Positions 1 through 12,000 of a DNA stretch of 64,000 nt are shown here, piece after piece. Location of the stretch: assembly GCA_038277395.1 (NCBI GenBank), contig CM076197.1, positions 87,433,050-87,497,049 of the forward strand, in the 5' to 3' direction. How positions within the stretch are numbered: position 1 is the first letter of the stretch; each line of letters begins with the position of its first letter. Position numbers and translations under genes: made by a program. Source of the stretch: Dryocosmus kuriphilus. Taxonomy: Eukaryota > Arthropoda > Insecta > Hymenoptera > Cynipidae. The notes under the pieces are model-generated. The model did not search any database. It was not told where the DNA came from and saw nothing but the letters and a program-made list of their open reading frames with translations.

Positions 1-197
1 TCCTTGTAAACCAGTAAGAACTTGGTCCATTACTCTCTGGAAAGTGGCAGGGGCATTCTTAAGCCCAAATGGCATTCTATTAAATTCGAAATGACCATAT
101 GTTGTGGAAAAAGCAGTTTTTGTTTTGGATTCAGGATCCATTGGTATTTGATGAAAACCTAATGCTAAGTCCATAACAGAGAAATATTTAGCTCCCC
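1..197 (-). pseudogene. pol: Reverse transcriptase continuation in shifted frame, cut by window edge
   Basis: Read on the minus strand from about 197, a frame offset by one from the preceding segment gives the next conserved reverse transcriptase block (YFSVMDLALGFHQI, then FNRMPFGLKNAPATFQ). The F-x-x-x-DL-x-x-GFHQ motif includes the first catalytic aspartate. The second catalytic motif (YxDD) and the RNase H and integrase domains would lie to the left of the window. Confidence 0.8.
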
Positions 198-608
198 CTA
201 CTGATCCAATATTTCTGTTATTTGTGGTAGCGGGTAGGAATCACTAATGGTCTTTTCGTTTAGTCCGCGATAATCAACTACCATTCTCCATTGTTTATTA
301 CCATTAGGATCTGGTTTTTTGGGAACGACCCAAACAGGAGAATTATATGGGGACAATGATGGTTGAATTATTCCGTCCCGGAGATACCTTGTACTTGTTT
401 CCATAATCACTTTTTTATGAATTGGTGGATGACGATAATTTTTTATATTTACTGGCTTATTATCAGAAGTGACAATTTTATGGGCAACAACATTAGTTGA
501 CCCCAACTTGTCATCAGAAAGATAAAATTGTTGAGAATAATCCAGAAGTATAGGGAAGAGACTTTCTTTCTCCTCATCATTTAAGTCAGAGAAATTTATA
601 ATTTTCAA
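198..608 (-). pseudogene. pol: Reverse transcriptase N-terminal part
   Basis: This open frame of about 136 codons holds the first reverse transcriptase motifs of Ty3/gypsy elements: IQPSLSPYNSPVWVVPKK followed by WRMVVDYRGLNEKT and YPLPQITEILDQ. The annotated start codon is not meaningful, because the true protein enters this frame from the protease side. The frame stops at 198-200, exactly where the conserved domain should continue. The continuation lies in another frame at 1-197, consistent with one missing base. Confidence 0.85.
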
Positions 609-1351
609 AATTTCAGCAAATCTAGAAGCCTGGCCTTTTTCATCGGCAGGAAATTCATGACCCTCAGAATCAACGCCGACACATTCTTCGAGCTCAACGG
701 TGGTAATGTTAAATTTATTTGCTGATTATTGGAATTTATAAAGAAGATTTTAGTGGTTCCGTTCTCATTAAAAACTAAAGATTCTCCCGCAAAAATTCCA
801 GGACCACACTGAATTCTACGTATGTAACCTTCTTTTTGTTTAGTATCTTTTAATTGAACTGTTACTAATTTTTTTGTTCTTGCAGGTAAACTGATTGTCT
901 TATGGGAGGCAAACGGAAAATTCACATTTCCTATTTGAAGACAATCACTTCCAAAATTAACAATGGCATTGTGTTTTTTGAGGAAGGGAATGCCAAGAAT
1001 ACCTTCTTGAGGAATGGGAAACGATTCAGGAACAATATGGAAAGAAGCTTCGAGACCCTTTATGATCAACCTGATCTCACCAAGAGTGGAAACCATTTCT
1101 GGACCTATTCCAACCAGATGAATTATTCGCTTTTTATTTATCCAAAGTGTGGGACTCACCACATTTTCTTTAAGTAAATTCACACCAGCGCCAGTATCAA
1201 CTAAAAAGAGCACTTTATTCTTTGAAAAGGAAGAATTATCTATTTCAACTGTTGCGTTTGAACCGAATTCATTACATTTTCTGAGTGAGAGGACGATCCG
1301 CTGGGTGGAGGGGGGTTTACATTTGGAGTCGTCTGGCCTCTCGTCAGACAA
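605..1351 (-). pseudogene. pol: Retrotransposon protease and linker, frame broken downstream
   Basis: A 248-residue frame holding a retroviral-type aspartic protease: the hydrophobic strand and active site LFLVDTGAGVN is near residue 50, and a matching hydrophobic GIPFLKKHNAIV strand follows about 65 residues later. The protease would cut Gag-Pol. The first part overlaps gag. After about position 720 the translated text loses sense, while the neighbouring minus-strand frame carries an acidic stretch that runs on into the reverse transcriptase frame. I therefore read a one-base frameshift near 700-725. It could be element decay or a sequence error. Confidence 0.8.
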
Positions 1352-2553
1352 CCCGTTCCGAAGTTTAAATGGCTCGCATTTGATTTTTGTCTAAATTTAG
1401 ATCGTTCCCTCTCATGCCTTCTTTTAATATTACAATTTGCTGCCGAATGGTTATTTCGATAACAATAACTACAATTTGTACTCTCTTTGTCCTTTACATT
1501 TCCTTTAATCTTCATTGGACAGTTGCGCTTATAATGTCCAAATTCTTTACAAAGATAACACTGCACAGAATCTAAATTTCGTACAGGTTTAGTATCATCT
1601 TCTACCCGTATATGAGCTACTCTCTTTAGTATGTCTTGTCCTATTTTATTCCCAATATTAGATCCTGACGAGGTGGATTGGACTGAGCCAGAGAGAGATC
1701 CATGAACTCTTCCCCAACTTTTCACCTTCTGATCGGCTTTAATGGCCAAGGCAATACCATCATCCAAGGTGTTAATTGTTTTATCGTGAATAGCCATGTA
1801 AAGATTGAAATCTAACCCGCGTAGAAAATTCCCAATCACGGTCTCTTTATATGCTTCACAACGGCCCGCACCTCTTACTCCGGGGGTGTTTTCCATCACT
1901 TGAGAAGTTAGTTTATTAAAAAGTTGATTAACGCGAGCCCCGTATTCCTGAATTGACTCGTTCGGTTTTCTTTTAACATTAGCCAAGGTTTGTAAAATTT
2001 GACTTACATCTTCTTCCTGAGCATAAATTCGCTCCAGAGTTTTTAAGATGTCAGTAAGTTCAAAATCGCTTTTATCTTGAATGTGATAACGCGCTTCACC
2101 GGTAATTTTATTCAAAATCATCATAGTTAAGTATGGTACATCGCGAGGATCAGTCATATCAATCACAGCTTTACAATATTTCATGAATAATTTAATCGAC
2201 ATATTCTTTCCTGTAAATTCCGGTATCATATCTCGGACTATTCGCGAAATTTTCTCCGGGCCAGAAATAAGATTTGACGGTATTGAAGGGACAGAGGGAG
2301 AGTCCCGGACCTGAGTCTCATGTCTCTGCAAATCACTCCAACCCTCGCCAGTTTGATCTGCATTCAAGGAATTCGTCCTATCACTATCAGAGGGATTTTC
2401 GCTCACTACTAAGCTAGATCGCAATTCTTGTGATACCATCGCAGATGGTCCAGCACGACTATCATTCCCGTCGCGTCTAGTTTTTTTCGGGGGCGATGCT
2501 TCGTCTACATCTTTGGCATTCTCATCTAATCTACGTTTCCTATTCGGAGCCAT
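1240..2553 (-). CDS. gag: Gag polyprotein of the gypsy-type retrotransposon
   Basis: A 437-residue open frame. It has a basic, Ser/Asp-rich N-terminus, then a central helical capsid-like region (about residues 100-270) typical of retrotransposon Gag, then two CCHC zinc knuckles: CYLCKEFGHYKRNC near residue 330 and CSYCYRNNHSAANC near residue 360. The knuckles bind element RNA during packaging. The C-terminus overlaps the protease frame by about 110 bases in a different frame, so Pol would be made by ribosomal frameshifting, as is usual for this group. The frame is intact and starts just after the leader. Confidence 0.9.
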   Translation of the reverse strand: MAPNRKRRLDENAKDVDEASPPKKTRRDGNDSRAGPSAMVSQELRSSLVVSENPSDSDRTNSLNADQTGEGWSDLQRHETQVRDSPSVPSIPSNLISGPEKISRIVRDMIPEFTGKNMSIKLFMKYCKAVIDMTDPRDVPYLTMMILNKITGEARYHIQDKSDFELTDILKTLERIYAQEEDVSQILQTLANVKRKPNESIQEYGARVNQLFNKLTSQVMENTPGVRGAGRCEAYKETVIGNFLRGLDFNLYMAIHDKTINTLDDGIALAIKADQKVKSWGRVHGSLSGSVQSTSSGSNIGNKIGQDILKRVAHIRVEDDTKPVRNLDSVQCYLCKEFGHYKRNCPMKIKGNVKDKESTNCSYCYRNNHSAANCNIKRRHERERSKFRQKSNASHLNFGTGCLTRGQTTPNVNPPPPSGSSSHSENVMNSVQTQQLK

Positions 2554-3272
2554 GTTACAAATAAATTTTTAAGGACTTACTCTTTGACGATAATCTTTCG
2601 TTGACAAATAATCCAATTGATAAGGCACAATAAAATTCACAACACTATTGACCTTTAATTTTCACAATTATTCACTTCATTCTTTCACTGTTTTTTCAGG
2701 AAAATGTTGGAATTTCCTTAGGTGTCCTTGATCCTTCAGGAACTTCCTTGGAGTGGTTCTTGTTGATTTTTCTGAAGTTGGTTCCACAATGCCGTTCCCT
2801 CTTCCGTTTCGGGCCAGCGCAACGTTGCCGTATCCCTCTTCTGTTCTGGGCAGGTAATTCAGGATCAATTACGTACTTTCCACATTGATATAAGAATTTT
2901 TGTTAAATTCCTTAAAATTCTTCCAAGCCTACGGTTATTGAGGAATAATTTGGTGGTCTCTATTTAACCGTGAACAACCTTGGTGCAATTGTCAACACCC
3001 TACGCTACCGGGAGTAAAACCACCACAAAACCCTGGTAGAAGATTGCGGCTTTTATTCCTTTTAATATTTTTGTGATAAATTTATAATCTTTTCCTGTTG
3101 ATGTTTCAGATTCATAAGATGATGCCTTCAGCCAGTGGAGTAATCCCTTTTGATAAGACGAACGATGGCCCTGAATTTCCGTTAGTGGGTCAGTAGTCCA
3201 GTGTCCCAAAATTTTTCACTTTTATTTTATTTATCCCTTTATGGTGCAACGTATCCCACCGCTGCCACCAAT
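2554..3272 (-). other. Retrotransposon leader with putative primer-binding site
   Basis: This is untranslated sequence between the LTR edge and the gag start. Immediately inside the LTR the minus strand reads ATTGGTGGCAGCGGTGGGAT, placed where a tRNA primer-binding site belongs (about 3253-3272). I cannot assign the tRNA. Short open frames in this stretch show no recognisable protein. Confidence 0.55.
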
Positions 3273-4384
3273 TGTAATGCCCGAATTTCACCTCACTTTC
3301 CTGTGGATAGTTCTCTCGTCGTTGATTGGACATCAGAAATGGGATCGTTGTTGCCGTTGATTCGTTGAAACGAAAACCATTTGAAGGGAATTTATTTGAA
3401 AAATGAATGACACAGAGTTTATCCGTCAATAATTAAGAATGTATTTATTAAACATCACCATCATTGTTTGGATCATTAAATTAATAATTGTTTTTAAATT
3501 AAGAACGCGGCGTCCCGTTTCACGTTTAATGAACAGTCCGATTTATAATTGTCATTTAGTTCCCGATAACTCTGACGAATCGCCTAAGTCCAAACTCGTT
3601 CAGAGGTATTCAAATCTGAAGACTCAATAATACAATACAAAGTGTCGCAGGTTTAATATTATTAATACGGTTGCGGAGCTACAAAATCTGACGTTTTTCG
3701 TTGTGCGCGCCTTTTTATTAACTTGGTTTTGGGCGGAGTAATCTCCCACTTTAACCTTCCAACCAATCATCTTGTTGCTCTTATGGAATTTAATAGTCAT
3801 TTTACCAATTGGAAATTAGGTCGCATGGCTCCGCCTACTAGATTTAAGACGCAGTATGACTAATTCACTGATTAACATACGTAAACAATTTCAGTCCAAA
3901 GTTCAAATTCCGACGGATGTTTATAATTCGGTTTCCTGTCAAAAGTTGCTCTAAGGCACGTTCTGTTACTAAAAATAGGTCTATGACGCATGTTCTGTTA
4001 CTTAAAATAGTACTATGACTCATGGTTAAGAATCTAACCTATTTCTTTTGCGTAGTAATCTATTACGTCGTACCTATTCCTTTTTGCGTAGTAGTCTTTT
4101 ACGTCGTAGTATGCTTCTAACACTAAATTAAACCTATAATCCTTTTCCTTTCTAATCATTTTCAGGACAGAGAGAGTGAGAGAGCATTAAACAATGAATA
4201 TCTTTCCTAACTTGTCCATTATTGTTTTCCTTTTAATTCTTAAATCATAATAATTAGTGGAACTATAAATTATAATTTGAATTTGAACAATATCGATCAC
4301 AACATCGACCATTCGATATATCGAATCGATACCTCGCTAGTCGATACCAGGTTTCGAGATAACCTCAAAACCTGTATCGTTACA
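3273..4384 (-). repeat. 5' LTR of the gypsy-type element
   Basis: On the plus strand the block starts TGTAATG and ends CGTTACA, giving the TG...CA termini expected of an LTR, about 1.1 kb long. It lies directly upstream (minus strand) of the leader and gag. The second LTR is outside the window, so the boundaries rest on the terminal motif and the adjacent primer-binding-like sequence, not on an LTR pair. Confidence 0.7.
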
Positions 4385-5051
4385 ACCGTGCCCTTGGGAC
4401 CCGTGTCAGAGTACTGAACTAGCGCGAAATTTAAAATTCCGAATGATTTTACATTTCAATTCATATTCAAATGAAGTAGGTACCTACTTACTATGTTATA
4501 AGAAGAAAACTTGATATTCTAAGGGTTAAAAATGCTCTAAAATTAAGAGATATCAATTCAATAAAGTTTGGACGCCGAAAAGATCCTTAATTTCAAGAAA
4601 TAACTTGAGAATTGAAATTACTGAATTCGAAACGACTATTTGGAATCTAGTCTAGTTATTTCTAACTCTTGATTTGTATTTTGAAAATTTTTGTTTGGGA
4701 AATTCCGCTTGTAAAATGATTAATTCAAATGAAAGAATGAAATCGATAAAAACGAGACTTCACTCACTTCAGAACCTTCAGAGTCATCTAGGTTGGTTCA
4801 ATTGTAATGGTTTCGAGGTTAAATGGTTTAAATTGTTTAAATCGTTGTCATAATAATAGGATTATCTCGACTGAATGACAATGCAGAATAAATTTCTTAT
4901 CTGTAAAGAATTTCAAAGTAGCAGTAGTTTGCGATGTACCCGACGTGAAGCGCACGTAATTTGGTGATAATTGCTTGCGGGATTAAGTTCTAAACTGCGT
5001 GTACCTTATAGGTTATGTCCCGGTTGACAGTATTTTTTAAAAGAAATTAAA
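4385..5051 (+). promoter_or_regulatory. Upstream region of the transporter gene
   Basis: No gene is seen between the LTR and the transporter start codon. The stretch at about 4920-5040 is richer in GC than its surroundings and lies just before the ATG, so it probably contains the promoter and 5' UTR. No clear TATA box was identified. Confidence 0.35.
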
Positions 5052-7756
5052 ATGAAGGCTCTAATTGCAATTTGCCTAGCTTTCCTAGGCTGCTGTACAA
5101 ACGTTATATTTCTTGAGCTCCTTGTTAAGTATGTAATATTTTTGTTATCTCAAGTATATCATTTATATATTTCTAACCTCTCTTTCTAATGCTGAAATTG
5201 TTGAAATTCTATTTATTTGCTTATTTAGTTCTATACGACACCAAAAATGGTGTTGTGAATTACTTTAGTCTATTTTCATGTTTTTATTATTATTTCATAT
5301 ACTCACATTTGTGAAGTCGGATAATAACATTCTTTAAAGGTTTATGTATCATCGTTTAATTACAACTGACACGTCAACAATTTTGTTTGTGTAATATTAT
5401 ACTGCAGTTTGTTAATTTTTTATATTTACTTAAACAGAATACTAGTTAGATTATTATATTAAATATTTTTTATGTAATATCTTGAAATTGGATTAAGATC
5501 AATACGAGTTTTATTCAGGTAACTTACGTAATCTGCTGAAGATACATTTTTGTACCTGCATTGTACTTCATTATACTAATTGTAATCTTAATAATTCAGA
5601 TACTGAATTTATCGACAAATATTTATGTTTTTGTACTTATATAACAAAATTTTTAAACAAATTTAAAAATATGTTTCTATAATTTTTCCTGTATTAAAAT
5701 GTATTATTTCATATATTAATCAAAGAAATTCATTTATTTGAAAGCTTGTTTTTATCTACGGAGACTTTTTCATGTAGCATTCCAGCATTCATCAATTCAA
5801 AGATATTATGCCGAGATCGACAAAATTATATCTGAGGTCTCTCCAGGTCTCTCTTCGTTAATCTGGAAAACTGTTAAACTTAAAAATGAAAGCGTTATTA
5901 AGTAAATGATTTTAAATTGAAAATTTTATCGAATAATTTTAAAAGCCTTAATAGTTATAGACAACTTAAAATTATAAACGTTCAAAATTTTACGAGTTTA
6001 TGGCCGATCTGTAATTTATCAAAAAAATTCTTTGGAATCAAAAACCATTTTTAAATAAACAATGCAATAATGAAACCATTTTTCAGGGAAGACCCAGGAA
6101 GCGGGAACCTCATCACTTTTCTCCAGTTCCTCTTTATATCCATAGAAGGATTTTTATTCACTTCAAAATGTGGAACAGTGAAACCGAGAATAGGACTCTC
6201 AGACTACACACTTTTAGTAGTCATGTTTTTCGTTACTAGCGTGTGCAATAATTATGCATTTGATTTTAATGTACCAATGCCTCTTCATATGATATTTAGA
6301 GCAGTAAGTATCTTCTACTTATATGTATTATATTTTTCTCAAGGGTAATAATAATAATAATGGTGATAATAAATTAAGATAGAAAAAAGCCTCGGATTTC
6401 CTACTGGAGTTCCGGGATCCCTTCCCTGAGTCGGTGTCTCCGGAAATTTTTCTATATACTTTTACCGGGGTTCTAGTGGTTCGGATCCCACCTTAAGCTG
6501 TAGGTCCTCCCATCATGTACTTGTTTGCAACCCAGCCCGTGAATGATGGGATAAAAATTATACCACACTTCACAATATGTGACATATGCGTATCACTTTC
6601 ATCAGATCACTTGATTGCATTAAAAAAATGTGTCCATGACTGATTATATAAACCGGGAGAGCCCCGTGCAGAATAATCAGTTTGGTACCAAAAATCGAAC
6701 CAAGAAAATTTCTTCGACATATTGGGCAAATACGATCTTAAGTCGGAGATACAATTTTTGTATATAATAATAATAAATGTTATCCAACTATTCTAATTCT
6801 ATTTTAATTTATTTTCAGGGTTCACTGATAGCAAATATGATAATGGGCATTATCATTTTAAAAAAGACTTACCCACTTAGCAAATATCTATCAGTTTTTA
6901 TGATTTCCGCAGGAATCACGATATGTACAGTAGTCAGTAGTCAAGAAATTAAATCTACACAAACTATTAATGTAAAACCGACGACACCATGGGACGATTT
7001 CTTTTGGTGGACTGTAGGAATTCTATTATTGACTTTTGCACTTTTTCTTAGTGCAAGAATGGGACTTTACCAGGAAGTTTTGTACAAACGATATGGAAAG
7101 CATCCAAAGGAAGCTCTTTTTTATACAGTAAATATTTTTTTGTACTATAAAAGATTCATATTTAAAAAGATTAATTTAGTGTTAAAAAGCAGTTTAAGTT
7201 TCAAACTCTGATAATTTTTGTCTTATTGCAGCATCTGCTGCCTTTACCGTTTTTCCTGACTTTGGGGCCAAATATCTGGCAGCATTGGAATATAGCAGTT
7301 GCATCTTCTCCCATAGCATTGCCTCTGATTGGCGTAGAAGTGCCTAAATTAGTAGGATATTTAATTGGAAATGTGATCACGCAGTATCCTTTTTCTAGAA
7401 ATACCAAGAATAAGAAATTTTCGCTCTATAATTTGTTATTTACAACTATTAAAATATTTTTCTTTTCAATGAAATCGTTCCTTAACCAGTTTTTCAGATA
7501 CATGTGTATTGGATCGGTCTTCGTTTTGACAACAGAATGTACGTCCCTCACAGTCACGTTGGTGGTGACATTACGCAAATTTTTGTCGCTGATATTTTCC
7601 ATAATCTACTTCAAGAATCCGTTCACCATTTATCACTGGATCGGAACAATTCTAGTCTTCACCGGCACTATTATTTTCACTGAAGTTTTACCAATATTCG
7701 ACAAAGCTTGGCACCAGCGCCGAACGAAAAGAAAGCAAAATAACCAAAGAATTTAA
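5052..7756 (+). CDS. Slc35b4: Nucleotide-sugar transporter, SLC35B4/Efr family
   Basis: A multipass carrier of the Golgi/ER that imports activated sugars. The vertebrate member carries UDP-xylose and UDP-GlcNAc; the fly member Efr is an ER GDP-fucose transporter. Coding exons: 5052-5128, 6087-6303, 6819-7127, 7232-7383 and 7498-7756. All phases join cleanly to 337 residues, against about 331 for the human protein. Recognition rests on long collinear motifs: FLGCCTNVIFLELL at the start, MPLHMIFRAGSLIANMI, LSARMGLYQEVLYKRYGKH, and near the end LTTECTSLTVTLVVTLRKF followed by YFKNPFTIYHWIGT. About ten membrane segments are expected and hydrophobic stretches match that. The tail is basic and Lys/Gln-rich. 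The fourth intron is U12-type. The second intron holds a SINE fragment. Confidence 0.95.
6385..6520 (+). mobile_element. Diverged SINE fragment in transporter intron 2
   Basis: The stretch from GCCTCGG (about 6389) through 6515 shares blocks with the full SINE at 47617-47941, including a TGGTTCGGA-x-CCCAC block followed by TTAA and a CTGTAGGTCC block. The tRNA-like head is degraded. No target duplication is evident, so its ends are approximate. Confidence 0.55.
7384..7497 (+). other. U12-type (minor spliceosome) intron
   Basis: This 114-nt intron starts GTATCCTTTTT, matching the U12 donor consensus, and has TTCCTTAAC at 7478-7486, a perfect U12 branch-site consensus, with the branch A about 12 nt before the terminal CAG. 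Exon phases (CA|A TAC) restore the conserved ITQY-MCI junction of the family. Confidence 0.93.
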
Positions 7757-8035
7757 AAAAATAACATCACTTGCGATATTTCGCATTTTTGAAACTAATC
7801 ACTCCCGTCCTTTTTATTTTTGAGAGTTCAATTAATTTTTAATTGTAACATTTTTACGAAATCTTTTTTTTAATGATTTTACTTTTTTACCTGTGATCAA
7901 TTTCTAAAAAAAAAAATTTTTATGGAAAGTAAGTGTAATTTAGATTAAAAACGAAAGTATTCTCTGGAAGAACATTTGTGAAAGCCCCAAAATATAAACT
8001 ATTGTAAAGACAACTTTTGTAAATAAGGCAAGGTG

Positions 8036-8041
8036 AATAAA
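8036..8041 (+). terminator. Candidate polyadenylation signal of the transporter gene
   Basis: AATAAA lies 280 nt after the transporter stop codon in AT-rich 3' sequence. It is the first canonical hexamer seen after the stop. Confidence 0.5.
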
Positions 8042-9000
8042 GTAAACGGATTTGAAAATATGAATATTCATTTTCAACATAGACATTTTCTCTACAGAAT
8101 ATATTACTTATAAAAAATACATTCCGCTTTTGCTCGACAATAATTGTAATTCGTAACGTCAATAATATTAGGGACAAAACGCATGCACAAGTAGCTTCGA
8201 AATCCGAGCAGTTATCCAGAAGGAGTGAATCTCGCGAGGCTAACTTTATTAAAAGAGTAGAATATATTTCGAAATCGCTTAATTTATTTGGCTATATTGT
8301 CTATTTTTCGACGATCGTTAAGAACTAGCAAGAGTGAACTCAATCGCAAAATAACTGTCCCTAATTCTAATGATGAAATAAAAATCACTGTACGATGACT
8401 ATAAACGTACAAAAATAGTAAAAAATAAAGTAAGGTACAATAATGGCATAGCTACATTTTTTCTCGATTATTATTATGCTTCGGAAATAATGCTTGCAAC
8501 ACGCGAGTTTTTAAATTTTTGTTACAGACTATCTAACCTTATAATTACCAAAAATTGTATTCTTTATAACAGTTCCTAAAACCTACTTTGGTCAACCGTA
8601 GATTTCACTCATATCTTATTAATTATTTGTATCGGTAAAGTAAATATTTTTAACACTAAAATCCTTTTTATACCAAATACAGTTTAACAACCACGATAAA
8701 ACAGAAACTTACTATCGAGGTAACGGTATCACCGGAATTAGCCGAAATTGGTAATTTTACTAAGGAAACTAAGATCACCTTAAATGCCGCAAAACGGAGG
8801 AAAAATTCCGGGAGTGGAAATGTTTGAATTTGGGAACTTAGGAAGGTGGATCACGATCGTGGAAACACAAGATCGTTGGATCTTCGGTTGGATTCATCGA
8901 TCGTCGTGAAGGACGTGATCTGTGGAAATCGAGAGAACTTTGAGAATTAAATTGCAAATCTGCTGGCGGCTAGGAACAAATTATAAGAGGAAGATAAACG
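8042..9000. other. Convergent 3' ends of two genes
   Basis: No coding sequence was seen. It lies between the transporter stop (7756) and the AMP deaminase stop (9001, minus strand). Minus-strand AATAAA hexamers (TTTATT on the plus strand) at about 8245-8250 and 8283-8288 could end the AMP deaminase 3' UTR. Confidence 0.4.
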
Positions 9001-12000
9001 CTAGAATGCGTCTGGCTTTTCAACGACCTTAAAGATATTGGAGAGCTCGTCTACCAAAGTCTCGTATCGATAGGCGACTCGAATATCTGGAACATTGGTT
9101 CTGGTTATGTCATTTCCTGCGACTCCTTCTTTTGTGTAATTCGGACCAAGCCAATATTGCTTGCTCTGAAATTGCATTAAATTAATTTCAGTTAAAAAGC
9201 AAGGGATAAAGTAAATTGATCGGATTTGGAAACCAGGAGAAATAAAATTTTATTCACCAAGGGTGGAAATTTTTGTCAGGAATAATCAATAAAATAGTTA
9301 TTAAATAAAACGAATAGTTTCTTTTTTAAAAGATGTATAAGAAAATGTATTTATGTTTTGATATTTTGAATAGTTTTTAAATGCTTTCAATTTGAAATTG
9401 TCCATATTTTTAAAATTTGAATTAAAAAATATATGTGAAATTTGAAATATAACTGATAATGATTTAACAAAATTTGTAATTTTTTAATACTTCTTTGCAA
9501 TACGTTTCCTTTTCAAGTATTATTACCTATAAATTTTTAGAAATTGAATGATTTCTACCGTTTAAAAAAATTTCCCATTGTTAACTCAAATCTTTCATAA
9601 TTGAATAACTCATAATTGAATAATTTATGAATGCAACTTTATAAATATCAGACAATCTTAAATGAATTTGGAAAATAGTTTTGAATTGTGTGAATTCTTC
9701 CAGGTTTTACAATTTCATCTAAAATTGGAAGCTTTACCAGCTAAAAAAATACAAAACGACATTCCACGTCGGCTATTTTCATTTCCAAAACAAAATCAGA
9801 CAATTTCAAAAAATTATTAAAAACTGATCAGTTTAAATATTACAAATTTATAATTTTCAATTAAAAGCTCTGATAATTGACAAATTGTAAAGCCTTCATA
9901 TTTGAATAATTTGAAAATTTAAGCGTTTGAAATTGAGGTTGCAAAATGGAAGGATTTCAAATTATTCGATATTCAAACAGTTTTAAATGTTTTGAAATTG
10001 TTGCATACGCCAAATAGGTTAATAGAGTATTCTTTTGGATATTTTTTTTTATGTGAACTAAATTATTTTCTGTTTCTCGGTTTCAAGGAACTTTAGAAAT
10101 TTCTAAAAATATTGTGTTTTAAGAAAACTTAAGTCGGCAGAAAGAGTAAATTTGAAATCGTCTGGAATAATGGTCTGAAACTGAAAAAAAAAAATTCTAT
10201 TTCAAAATAAAAAGTGCGTACCTTGTGTGGGAATCCGCTCATGATAACAGAATTTCTTGCAAGCTCACACATGTCACATGAGCTCAATTTCCAAACTTGA
10301 GCAGCAATGCTGTATTCTTCCATCAGAGGTTCTTTGGTAAAGTGAAACTGAAGAGGATCGTCTGTAGAGAGACTAACACACAACCCCCTGGCTAAATATT
10401 CTGGAAGGGGATTCCGATGGTAATTAAGGAAGAGCGAATTGTTACTCAGAGGCGACATCGCGATTCCTATTTGCGCCAGGAAGTATAGATACTGCAAAAC
10501 TGGAACTTTTCGTAGCAGAAGACCGTGGGAGATATTTTCGGCCATCATGTAGCCACAAACTAAATGCTGAATCGGCCCTGCTTCTCCGCAATGAGGCCTC
10601 AGAACGAAAGTGTTCAATCCCTGCTCCCTGGAAATTTAAATTTAATTTTATTATTTAATATCCTTTCGTATGAAGAATATAATAGACTATATTTTAAATA
10701 CAATAAAATTACTCACGCTCTGAAATGATTGAGTACTGTCATATTAGCGAATGTGTAGTACTGATAATAACCGTAGGGTGGATTCTCAATATCATTCCAC
10801 TTTTCTGGAGGACAAACATCTTTGTCGAAAAGAGGATTCTCCGGTTTACTTTCATCATCGACGGAGTCAAAACCGATTACCTGAGTGTTAAATAAACTAT
10901 AGATTAAACATCTGAAACTGATCAAATTTAGATTAAAAACAAAACTTTATTAGTAAATTATTTACGTATTGAAGGAACTTGTGAAGTTCGGGATGCGTAT
11001 TGGGATCGTTGGTCGCTTCGAACAGAGGCAAGAAGATATTGTTAAGTATCTCTTGAAAGTTCGTCATGAGTTTGTTGAGTTTAAAGATGTCACTATCAAA
11101 ATAGGTAAAGAAATTATTAATAAATTACTATCTTCCTCTTTGCCTTAATAAACAAAAAGTAATCAATAATCGAACTTACTATAATCTAGGAATCTGAATC
11201 AGCCAGCGAACATTGTCCGAAGAAACATCACCCTGAATAGCCCATTTGGCTAATTTGTCCCATTCATCAGGACTCTTGCCATAAATCGAGAGACGAAGTT
11301 CTGCATTCTGGTACTTTGACTCCTCGAGATCGCTTGCCACCTCTTTGATTATCCTCGCGAAATATTTTCCGTTAAGGTAGTTATCCGTTTTGAGGAAAAC
11401 TTCGCGGAGACGACTCTCACCAATGGGATTGTACTTTGCGTTGAACTTATCAAACCTGTGGAACGTGTTTCTGTCCTGAAAATGTTTTAACCAATTCTTA
11501 TAATTCGTCAATATCCTTTGGAAAAGAATTTATTTAAATTGAGACTCACAGCATGAACATCGAGCATGTCAACACTGAGATCGTAGGTCGTCAGATTCAT
11601 GGATTGGAATACTTCACGAAGTGTCATCGTATCTCCAGTTTTAGAACAAGTAACGACCTCATCTGCATGATTCTTCAAAGTCTTCTTGATGAATCTGAGT
11701 AAGTGTTTCTGATTCATGCAAGAAGCCGCGTGAATATGCGTGTCCACCTAAAATGCACAAAGAACACAATTTTAATCCTGCGAAACTTTAAACTGAATAA
11801 TAATTTAGGTTCATTGAAAAGTCACCTTTCTAATGTTATAAAAGTCTCGATGAGGAACCGCCTTCTGGCTCGCAAGCTCCCTCAGTTCGTTGAGCAGAAC
11901 ATGCAACTGAAATTTTGACGAGAGATAACTTAGTCTTCTATAACAAAAGGATTTTAACGGTCCATCGGCGATCATCGCGCAAAGGATGTTCATGTCTCCA

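Larger units (their letters stand above)
1..4384 (-). mobile_element. Ty3/gypsy-type LTR retrotransposon, 5' part, truncated by window edge
   Basis: The order along the minus strand is LTR (4384 to 3273), leader, gag, protease and start of reverse transcriptase, which is the Ty3/gypsy arrangement. Seen directly: LTR ends that form TGTAA/TTACA inverted termini, two CCHC zinc knuckles in Gag, a DTG aspartic protease and reverse transcriptase motifs. The rest of pol and the 3' LTR lie beyond position 1, so target duplications cannot be tested. The pol frame is interrupted twice (near 700-725 and near 195-200), so this copy as written cannot make intact Pol. Part of that may be sequencing error, because other genes here also carry one-base breaks. 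Confidence 0.9.

Noticed and set aside
11826..11906. Separate AMP deaminase exon starting at 11906 after an ATTTCAG
   Set aside because: The frame continues unbroken upstream (LSYLSSKFQLHVLL) and matches the family, so this is an internal AG within one exon (11826-12175).
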